From positions 88,238,859 to 88,302,858 of the forward strand of contig CM075853.1 in assembly GCA_037975125.1 (NCBI GenBank): a stretch of 64,000 nucleotides of DNA, given 5' to 3'. This document shows, in pieces, positions 55,871 to 64,000 of the stretch; the first letter of the stretch is position 1; each line of letters opens with the position of its first letter. The notes under the pieces were generated by a model that did no database searches, was not told the origin of the DNA, and worked only from the letters and a program-made list of their open reading frames with translations. This DNA is from Latrodectus hesperus (taxonomy: Eukaryota; Arthropoda; Arachnida; Araneae; Theridiidae). Made by a program: the position numbers and the translations under genes.

Positions 55871-58079
55871 AACTCTGAATATATGTAATGTTATAAAAAA
55901 ATAAACCAGCACTGCTTTGTGGGTATGTTGAAAGTGAAATTGGAATCACTAGAAACTGTGTTGAAATGAACGCTTGGAAAATTGTTGTTGCCCCTTCATA
56001 AATACAATTCTGGATGGGGGAAAAGAATTCATAGAAAGAAATTCTGTCGCGAAAGGTTTTTTGATGTAAAATACCCATTCTAGATTAAGACAATTGAAGT
56101 TATAATTACTCAAATCATCGAATTCATTCCCACTTTTTGATTGGTTTATTTTCCAACTGGTTATTTTTAGCGTATGAGAGACAATGAGCTCAATGTAGTC
56201 TGCAGTTGGTTCCCAAGTGAACCTGTGAGCGGTTGAACCAAATTCCAGTGTACTAACTATCGGCTCTCAGCTAAACTTCTGGTCCATTATAGGCAGCTAA
56301 TGCTAATGCTCCTCAAAAATACGGGACATAAAGATCGGGCTCACCATGAAAATTATTAAAAATCAAAACTATTCCTAAGAAATCAAACGGCAGTTTTCAC
56401 TGGCAGCAAACTTTTTGTTGTTGTGGCTTATCTCCCAATGTCTGACCAAGTCAGACAAAATCCATCGGACCGCTGAACCTAAAAACTTTTTGTTTTTCTT
56501 GTAATTACTTTTCAAGCGGCATCAAACATGAAAAATCTCAGGACTGATTCAAGCAAGAATAACAAACGGAAAGTAGAGAAGTTTCTACAGGCCTCAGTGC
56601 AAGATCAACGTAACTGGAAGCAAATAAAGTAACTGAAAATGTATGGCTGAGCAATACCTCGAAATATGTTGAGCCTTTTAAACAAGATATCACTTACTAT
56701 CCTCCAATAAATGCATCATGAAAGATATTTTACTTACAGAAAATGCTTTTATATAGAAACTATCCGAATATGATGTCATCATATAAAATTTGAAAACTAG
56801 ATGTCGCTTCGATCTTTGAAGATCATCGTTTTGTTTCAACAATGTATTTTGTACAGCATTTTTTGTTTATTGACTTCGAACGAACAGATGGATGATCACT
56901 GGTGGTTCCAACTTTGTAAAAGGAGAGCAATTTAGGAAATATTTACGAAAACAAATAGAGATTGAAATCATAAAGTTTATTTAAATTCTCCTTACTCTAG
57001 CATTCATTAATAAGAAAATTCCCTGAATATTGGGGGCTTTAAGACACAAATTCTAAAAAATTGTAAGTTATCCTACTATTATTAAAACCACCTCCGCCTT
57101 AAATCTCAATCAGAGTCTGAAATACAATAAAACCTTTTCTTTTGGGTCCTCTCTATGCGATTTTTTATTTGTGGGTTGTATGAAAATTTCAGTCAAATTG
57201 GAACAGAGTTGACGAAATTATAAGACTTTGCCACACATTTTATTACAATGGATGTACAATTCCGAAAGAACTTCAAAGTTCCAAGAGGAGCTAATTCTTC
57301 ACTCTTGTACCACAAGCGCCAAAAGTGCACCAACTACTGGTTAACAGAAAAAAGGCCAAAAAACTCTAAGTGAGTGCGAGGCAATATCTTCAAGTGATGA
57401 AAGAGATTGGATCCACTTTACAACAGTTCAGCTGCCGTAATTTCAGGTAATGGTTGTATATTTGAGAGAAAAGTTTTTTATGTGTAAAAAAGGAACATAT
57501 ATATAAATCAAATATTCAAAGATTTTCGCATTATTTTCTAAGTCAAAATGTTTGGTGAGACACCGAACAGCCTTGCCTTGATTTCTAAAGAAAAAAATCT
57601 AATTATATCGAAGGTTTTGAGTTACTTTCAACGTGAGAATTTCTTATGCGGTTCCTATTTACCGCATAAAAAATAATTTTTAATTGTGTTACGTAAACTC
57701 TTGTTTACAGCAATTCGTAAAGTTTTGCGCAATTTTTTATGCACTTTCTTTTATTGTTTATATATAACCGACACAAAAAAAGTTTAAGTGTAATTGCAAA
57801 AACAAATTTATTTTAATCACTCATTCAACAAAAACTTTAAACAATATTTTCAAAAAAAAAAATCGTTTTGCAATAAGATCTAAAACAATTGCATTATTTT
57901 AGAACTTATTTTTTTTGCGACATTTTTCCTAAACGAACTTTAAATGACTCCTAATACTTTTGCTATGAAACTTTGGCATTTTACTCTTAAAATGGGGGAG
58001 GGGACTCGGTCGAAACCACATTACTCCAGAAATTTCTCTTTCATTGACAATGGGAAAGGATGAATGGGACAAAAAATAA
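55871..58079. other. Unassigned stretch
   Basis: No supported gene. On the minus strand 56200-56290 has a weak tRNA-like arrangement (GGTTCAACC) that may be a decayed SINE. The phrase ATGTTGAGCCTTTTAAA near 56658 also occurs at 2284, with no further match. The rest is AT-rich. Confidence 0.4.
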
Positions 58080-58375
58080 TTCAGGGCTGGAACTATTCCT
58101 CCAAAAGTCAAAAGATATCCTCCGGATAAGGGGAGCGCCTGGACCCGTGCCAAAAAGGGGGAGTCCGGCTCCCGTGTATGTGTGTCGCTACAGTGGAAGT
58201 CTGGGTTACACCCTATTCACGGAGGGGCACAGTGACGCATTGGCGTCGCCTCCTTCTGCTTCTTGGTCAAAGTGTTCACTGCAACTGCGACGTGGGGTCG
58301 GTCAACTGTCCCAGGCCTATCCTCTTTTTATGTCAGATTGTAACTTTAAAGTACGTGCATGAGCTGTGATATAGG
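58080..58375. other. GC-richer island, unassigned
   Basis: About 300 bp with higher G+C (GGGGAGCGCCTGGACCCGTG, GGAGTCCGGCTCCCGTGTAT). The plus frames 58060-58362 and 58178-58369 overlap and have no domain. The phrase GGAGTCCGGCTCC is a near palindrome. Function unknown. Confidence 0.35.
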
Positions 58376-58587
58376 AATAAAATACACTGATAAAGATGAC
58401 AAAACCACAGTTTTATTGAGGAACACTTAGTTTCAAGCTTTATGAACATATTATAGAGTTTTTCATTTAATCATATTAAATTAAAAATATATTTTGTACT
58501 AATCATTAGAGATATTTATATGAATGCCATTTATTGTGTAAATATAGCTGTTAAATTTTCATAATATTATTTTATTATGTTATTAAA

Positions 58588-58589
<2 letters not shown>

Positions 58590-58672
<83 letters not shown>
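58590..58672. repeat. (TA)n microsatellite, 83 bp
   Basis: Pure TA array 20 bp from the target-site duplication of the next element. Confidence 0.96.
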
Positions 58673-58673
<1 letters not shown>

Positions 58674-58704
58674 CATTAAATTTACAACTTTATGAGCAAT
58701 AGAT

Positions 58705-59523
58705 TCTTCTTCTTCTTAAAGTTGGGTTTGTATGTCATGGGGCACCTCTGCTTTTATCAGCATTTTGTACCACTTTAACTCCAAACCCAATGTTTCCTAG
58801 TTCCAGTTACTCGGGTCACCCACTTTATTAATAAAGTCCGATAACCCTTTAATGGAGTCTAGGTGTAACTCTCTAGTATGGATGATGCCTAAAGAAGTTA
58901 ATCTAGGGAGGGCAAGAGCCTCGCATTCGTAAATGATATGCTCTGCCGTTTCCTTTTGTGTATGACATTTCCAGCAGGTAGGGTCTTGCTGAAACAGTCC
59001 CATCTGGTCAGAAAATCAATCTTGCTAGCGATAGCTTCCTGACTTTCATAAGAAGAAGAAGGTTTGGAGGTCATTTCTACCTCAAGTGAAGGATTCATTA
59101 CTGCCCCTTTACTAAAATGCCTCTGAGTTCCCTTGTCTTTTTCAGCAAGGTCTACTTCAGAGGCTTCACTTGCAAGTCCAGAAAGGTTTGTTATCTCTTG
59201 TGTCTTTTCAGCCACAAGATAACAATAATAAGTTCAGGTAATATAAGTCCACCCAGCATTGCCTGAGTTACTGGGCAAGGCAAATTATTCTAGAAGTTCG
59301 CCAGGCAACTAGAGGCTCCGTTAAGACACCATTACCGCGCTGCCAAATAACCCTAGGCACGGGTCGCATAACACCAGGGTTTATGGGAGTTGGTTCGCGG
59401 CCTCTGATTCAATATTCAAGGCTATCCTGTCATTCCTACAGGAAATTCGGCGATCCACCACCTGCCGACGCGCCTGGTGGCTGCTCAAGCCCCAGGAAGG
59501 TACACGTACCCCCTGGTTCCAGG
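58705..59523 (-). mobile_element. Internally deleted LINE derivative, copy 2
   Basis: 819-bp minus-strand element with the same order and the same internal junction as the copy at 42299-43088. Its 5' end extends about 30 bp further (CCTGGAACCAGGGGGTACGT), so this may be the full 5' end of the family. Flanked by ATGAGCAATAGAT (58692-58704) and ATGAGCAATGGAT (59524-59536), a 13-bp target duplication with one change. The tail is again AAG-type. Confidence 0.88.
58797..59003 (-). pseudogene. ORF2 C-terminal zinc finger of the LINE derivative, copy 2
   Basis: Reads MGLFQQDPTCWKCHTQKETA, then EHIIYECEALALPRL, with the same C-x2-C-x8-H-x4-C finger as copy 1 and the ending FINKVGDPSNWN. The upstream ORF1-like start (ATG at 59259, MLGGLILPEL) is frameshifted by a one-base loss near 59226, after which AEKTQEITNLSGLASEASEV is readable in frame 58898-59215. 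Both parts are preserved fragments, not an active gene. Confidence 0.75.
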
Positions 59524-59536
59524 ATGAGCAATGGAT

Positions 59537-60519
59537 AGCTTTCTGTTTTATTCCCTTTCCCGTTTTATTGTTTTGCTTATTTGGCGCATATCGTTCGAGA
59601 CATTTGCCCAAGTATTCATTTCACACCATCAGCATCAAAAAGTCACAAAAATCCTGGGTCTGTATTTAAATTTTTGATGACCTAAGTAACTTTTCCATTC
59701 ATATCAAAAGATTTTCCCATTTGCAGCAATAGTTTTTTAGTAACACAAATTAAATGTTGTTTTTCCAGATTATGCATTCTAGTAAAGAATTTGGACTTTC
59801 TTTTTTATTTTTAACTGCTATTTAATAAGCATTAAAATTGGGTTTAAAATTAAGTAGAAAAACAAATTAAATATACTGAAAATAATTTCAAATGTTTCCG
59901 CAAATCACAGCATTTTATTTAGTTATTCTGAAATGTATAATATTTTTTCTCGTATTTCTAATTTCATGAGAAATTCATAGTTATTCGTTTTATCAAGTGT
60001 TTACTTCAAAATAAATTTTGCTTACTTAGTACAACTCATTTTAGACATTTATGTACATGTCATTTTTAGCCACTAATTGTTAAATTTTTATTATATTATT
60101 AAGCTATAAAATTAAAAACCAGAGAAATTTATTCCAATAACTTATAATTTTTGATTACTCGTATTTTCCTTCGTACATTCAAGTTGAAGAATAGTTTGTC
60201 TTTAAAATGCTTCTTCGCTTATTTTTTCATATAACTGAAACTAAAAACTTAAATACAAAAACAAATTATGTTTTCATTATTTTAATAAACATTTTTTAAA
60301 TAAAATAATGAATAAAATTTTTTAAATAAAATTAAATATTTTTTCCAACTTGTTACATTTTTACAAAGAATTAAAATTAGTATTTCTTCCTACTAAATTT
60401 AGTTTTCATATTATAGTTATCCTATCTAAGAGTTTTAATTTCAAAATGTTTTCGCGCGACTCATTGTCATTTTTTTAAAATTCCTGATTATGATTTACTC
60501 AAACATATTTTCATGTGGT
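59537..60519. other. AT-rich non-coding stretch
   Basis: Nothing supported. Confidence 0.45.
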
Positions 60520-60965
60520 GGATAAGGACATCCTAAAAAATCGAATAAAATTTCATGAAAACAATTATAAAAACAGTCTTTGCAATACAATTAAAAAATA
60601 TTTTTTAAATGGTGAATAGGGGCGGCATAGAAATATCTAGCCTGGTTAAGCAAAGCAGGAAAACGAATTCAACGAAAATAATCCAAATATTTTAAATGAA
60701 AAATAAATAAATATAGTGATAACAAAAATTATGTTGGCAATATTAAAAAAGGAACTTGAAAACACTGGGTGTAGTTTGTGCAGGAGTAACAATTCATACT
60801 TAAACTATAACGCAATGCGTACATAATGTGACGAAGTACATATGAAAAAAAGAAATGAAATTATCAATGAAAATAGAGTGGATAAAACCACTCTATTTTC
60901 ATTGATAATTTCATAAATTAGGTTTCAATTGGATTGAAATTTTCATATAAAGCACAAAAACAGCT
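60520..60965 (+). repeat. Rep-A copy 4 with perfect snap-back
   Basis: Matches Rep-A: GTGGTGGATAAGGACATCC, AAACAGTCTTTGCAATACAA, GGTTAAGCAAAGCAGGAAAA, AATAAATATAGTGATAACAA, GAAAACACTGGGTGTAG and GAAATTTTCATATAAAGC. Inside it 60855-60881 and 60888-60914 form a perfect 27-bp inverted repeat around a 6-nt loop; the right arm is the ordinary Rep-A sequence, the left arm is extra. Confidence 0.68.
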
Positions 60966-61744
60966 CTGAGTGTACTTAAATATTAAATGAAAATTTTTGT
61001 TCCATACAATATTTTAAAACACACGACCTTCATCCATCCCGTCAAGGCTACATTTCCCCAGCAGCAATTAAATAAAAGCGCAAACTTTCAAGGTGTGAGG
61101 ATTCAATTAGTTTTTCACTTTTCAGAAAATCCGAGGAAAAGCTTTATTAAATGACACTCATTTGAAGAAAGTTTGGGTAAAGCGAACTTTCAAAAGTCAT
61201 TCTCGTATTTTTCTAGAAAAATGTTTCTGAACCTCCATTTTTTTCATAGCAGGTAAAGAAAACGAAATTTTTTATTCCATCTAATACATTTTTTGAAGAA
61301 GTAAAGATGCCACTTCGGGAAAATATACAGTTTGAAATGAAAAAAAAATCGCATGGGTTAAGTAAAATGTATGGTGAAAAAATTCATTTATGGGCAAAGT
61401 ATAGATTTTAAAATCATATTTGATAAGACTGTAAATTAGATACTTTCACTTCGAAAATAAGAAGACAACTGAGGTCGAAAAATTTGGGGTTCTTACATGT
61501 TTTCTATACGTTCCAGCAGACTTTTTGAAAACCAAGAAAATTTAAGGAATAAATATAAATGCTTTCTTTCAACAGACAGACAGTTTCGTCCTCAAGGATC
61601 CAAAGACATCTAATTGTAATTGAATTGAAGGAGGGAAAAAAAGAACGAAATATTATTTTGTATCTCGCTTTTTAAATGAGAGCATTGAAGCATTTAATGA
61701 AAACATTATGCATTTATTACATTTATTTCTCGATTTATCCCCTG
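60966..61744. other. AT-rich spacer
   Basis: No supported gene or repeat. Confidence 0.45.
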
Positions 61745-62612
61745 TAGTCCTGTATTTGCCTTTATTTTTTCCCTCGGGACACCCTCTTCACAGCATTGTT
61801 TCGAAAATACTGTATATATACAGATATCCTGAGTGTGCTCATGCAATTAGACAATTTTAAAGATAAATGTCATCCAATTATAGTGGAAATATTGGATATT
61901 TTAAATATACTGAAGAATAAAGGATTTGACATCTTGTTTTGTTGGGTTCCAAGTCATGTTGGCATAGCTGGGAATGAACTTGCAGATAATGCTGCTAAAA
62001 ATGCCTCTGACATTTTGCATAAAGCATTAACATTTTTTGACATTAAACAAATTACCAAAGATTTCATTTCATCCCACTGGCAAAAAACATGGGATTTGCA
62101 GAAGAACAATAAATTATATAGTATATCCTCCCACATTCTTCCATTTCCAGTTGCTCCATGCGAAGAGTAGATGTAAAACTCACACGGCTTCGTATTGGAC
62201 ATACTATATTTACACACAAGCACTTATTCTTGTCTCGTAGTGCTCCAGTTTGTGGAATGTGTAATGTACCATTTACAGTACATCACATTTTAATTGTCTG
62301 TCCTAATTTCAATGATTTACGCATAGTGTTTTTTAATACCATAAATTTAATTTTATCAGACTTGCTTGGGCTTAAACCACATAGAAATTTGTTTGCATTT
62401 TTACGTGCAATAGGTTTCTTGAATTCTATTTAAGATTTTTAGCTAAAATAATCTTTTACATATGCTTTTCTTGAACTTTTAATACATTCCATTGTATACA
62501 TCTGACTAGTATTTTAACACAGAATTTTTACCTACAGTTTTAAATACTGTACGGTGCAGAAATGTCCAATATTGGACCTTGCATCAGTAAACCTCACAAA
62601 ATCAATCAATTG
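61745..62612 (+). mobile_element. 5'-truncated I-like LINE (RNase H, zinc finger, 3' UTR)
   Basis: Plus-strand LINE tail. It holds the RNase H end of ORF2, then a finger domain, a 3' UTR and an AATCAATCAATT tail at about 62600-62612, a tail type seen in I-clade LINEs. The 5' end is truncated near 61745. No target duplication could be fixed. Confidence 0.75.
61780..62433 (+). pseudogene. LINE ORF2 C-terminus with RNase H
   Basis: The frame 61796-62167 has YTDILSVLMQLDNF (first catalytic Asp of RNase H, family IYTDSLSVL) and FCWVPSHVGIAGNELADNAA (family WVPGH-x-GI-x-GNE-x-AD-x-AK, with catalytic His and Asp present). A frameshift between about 62130 and 62158 leads to the second frame, RRVDVKLTRLRIGHTIFTHK, then CGMCNVPFTVHHILIVCPNF: a C-x2-C-x7-H-x4-C finger, ending FLRAIGFLNSI and TAA at 62431-62433. 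Endonuclease and RT are absent. Confidence 0.87.
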
Positions 62613-63184
62613 CAGCATTGTTTCCATGAAAAGCGAGCAGCTTTAAAGAAACGATACTCGTGGGAGGAGAGCTTGCGTTAGAACCTATTGACATCACAGG
62701 TCACCTGACCGCACTTCAAAGCATTCCAAACTCATCATTTCAGGTCCAGGCTTGGGATCGTCAGCACAGCTATGAACATGAAATATTGGACATTCTTTAC
62801 AATTTTGAAATGGTTAAGATTTTGCTTTCAAGAATATTCTTAGCAATGAAATCATTTTGATTTCAATTTGATAACTGGCACAATTTGATCTTGAGCGAAA
62901 CTGAAACTGCATCGTGTTAGTAATGAATTATGTGATACTGATATCAATCGAATAGTACTTTTAAATGAAAAAAATCATTAAAATTTATCTCAGTGTGGTA
63001 AATTTTACTTTATTTTTTAAACTAAAACAATCCAATAGTAAAGTAGCCAATTAAGTTAAAAACATGCATAAAAATAGTAAATGATATCAGACACTTTTCA
63101 TTATCAGATTTTTGATTATTTTGGAATCAAATTGGTCTAATGACAGATTAATCTTCCATAATCTGAGTGAGTCTGGGCCAAGTT
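62613..63184. other. AT-rich spacer
   Basis: The plus frame 62660-62857 has no recognisable motif. Nothing else supported. Confidence 0.4.
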
Positions 63185-63545
63185 CTTTACGTTTGGCGAC
63201 ATGAACGTTCACATCGCTGAAAGGAAATGACCACCGAATTTAAAATAAGTGAAACACAAAACAAACATGAAACAAGGAAAATAATATGATTTCGTGACTT
63301 GCGTAAAATTTTTTGTCTTTTTCGAGGAATTTTCGTCAGTATAAGTATAAAGAAATTAAAAATAATTTCATTTAGAAAATAAATTTCGAAAGCAGCACTC
63401 AAAGCGTCAAACAGGAATTCTATATTAATTTCATGAGCATTGTAGCAAGATACCACTTTCAGCATCTGAAAGCATGTAACATAAAAAAAAATACCTCGAA
63501 TTTTAAAAATATTCAATGACAGTAGTTAAAAAAGAATTTGTTTTA
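63185..63545 (+). repeat. Rep-B copy 3
   Basis: Starts TTACGTTTGGCGACATGAAC and contains CCACCGAATTTAAAATAAGT, CATGAAACAAGGAAAATAAT, GGAATTCTATATTAATTTCA and AGCATGTAACATAAAAA, sharing blocks with the copies at 52555 and 31785. Non-coding; a minus frame at 63187-63516 (109 codons) is a chance frame in the repeat. Confidence 0.55.
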
Positions 63546-63567
63546 AAATTATATAAATAATCTTTCT

Positions 63568-64000
63568 CTACCTGGGGCCTGAGCAACTACCAGGTGCGTC
63601 GGTAGGTGGTGGATCACCGAACGTCCTGTAGGAATGACAGGATAGCCTTGAATATAGAATCAGAGGCCGCGAACCAGCTCCCGTAAACCCTGGTGTTATG
63701 CGATCCGTGCCTAGGGCTAATTGGCACCGCGGTATAGGTGTCTTAACGGAGCCTCTAGTTGCCTGGCAAACTTCTAGAGTAATTTGCCTTGCCCAGTATC
63801 TCAGGCAATGCTGGGTGGACTTATATTACCTGAGCTTATAAATTGTTATCTTGTGGCTGAAAAGACACAAGAAATAACAAACCCTTCTGCATCTGCAGGT
63901 GATGCCTCTGAAGTAGACCTTGCTGAAAAAGACAAGAGAACTCAGAAGCAGTCTTGTAAAGGGGCACTAATGAATCCTTCACTTGAGGTAGAAATGACCT
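63568..64000 (+). mobile_element. LINE or LINE derivative, copy 3 (runs off the window)
   Basis: Plus strand. Starts CCTGGGGCCTGAGCAACTAC and follows copies 1 and 2 base for base with few changes through the 5' UTR. It ends at the window edge inside ORF1, before the deletion junction, so it cannot be told whether it is the parent LINE or another deleted copy. It is inverted relative to copies 1 and 2. Confidence 0.85.
63808..64000 (+). CDS. ORF1-like start, copy 3 (partial)
   Basis: Open from ATG 63808 to the window end, MLGGLILPELINCYLVAEKT followed by an acidic ASEVDLAEKDKRTQKQSCKG. Same start as the other two copies, no stop yet. No known domain; likely the N-terminus of the LINE gag-like protein. 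The real length lies outside the window. Confidence 0.55.
   Translation, partial: MLGGLILPELINCYLVAEKTQEITNPSASAGDASEVDLAEKDKRTQKQSCKGALMNPSLEVEMT

Noticed and set aside
56200..56300. Decayed tRNA-like head on the minus strand
   Set aside because: The B box is degenerate (GGTTCAACC) and no body match was found.

Overview
This window looks like nuclear DNA from an arthropod, most likely an araneid (orb-weaver) spider. It is strongly AT-rich and carries very long (TA)n arrays, tRNA-derived SINEs, decayed mariner and Tc1 transposases, and LINE fragments. The phylum-level call rests on the element families; the spider call is inference from element style and is not proven. I found no convincing host gene, rRNA, functional tRNA, CRISPR array or bacterial-style operon. 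Almost every recognisable coding trace belongs to a mobile element and is broken.

Layout. 1-381: TA/TG microsatellite. 0.9-3.5 kb: two SINE-A copies, a Tc1-like transposase pseudogene (about 1384-2165) and a SINE-B tail. 5.1-5.5 kb: mariner C-terminal fragment. 7.26-7.44 kb: SINE-B with target-site duplication (TSD). 9.8-10.3 kb: copy of an unnamed repeat (Rep-A). 11.5 kb: Tc1-like N-terminus next to a TA array. 14.15-15.21 kb: Helitron-like nonautonomous element ending directly on a TA array. 15.5-18.8 kb: SINE-B, another tRNA-like SINE, a LINE ORF2 tail and a SINE-A. 20.66-21.07 kb: 409-bp TA array. 25.57 kb: CA array. 26.1-29.1 kb: R1-like LINE with decayed ORF1 and ORF2. 30.7-31.4 kb: mariner remnant. 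35.2-36.6 kb: Rep-A copy split by a 5'-truncated LINE. 37.27-37.88 kb: foldback-like element. 38.3-39.5 kb: mariner transposase pseudogene interrupted by a SINE-B. 42.3-43.1, 58.7-59.5 and 63.57-64.0 kb: three copies of a LINE-derived element; the two complete copies carry the same large internal deletion. 43.9, 46.6, 54.3 and 58.6 kb: TA arrays. 49.0-51.2 kb: two Tc1-like copies in direct repeat, with a SINE-A beside the first. 51.7-53.1 kb: Rep-A, Rep-B and a tRNA-derived SINE with TSD. 54.9-55.9 kb: GC-richer island plus SINE. 60.5-62.6 kb: Rep-A with a perfect 27-bp snap-back, then an I-like LINE tail with RNase H.

Nothing here works together as a pathway. What can be read is a history of insertions: TSDs can be read directly for several SINEs and LINE derivatives, and nested insertions give relative ages. 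The most interesting candidates are the internally deleted LINE family, the SINE-in-mariner nest, the foldback element, and the Rep-A copies (one split by a LINE, one carrying a near-pristine hairpin). A few GC-richer blocks (48.2, 55.0, 58.1 kb) and two exon-like open frames (8.2 and 19.4 kb) could be host sequence, but the sequence alone does not settle it.
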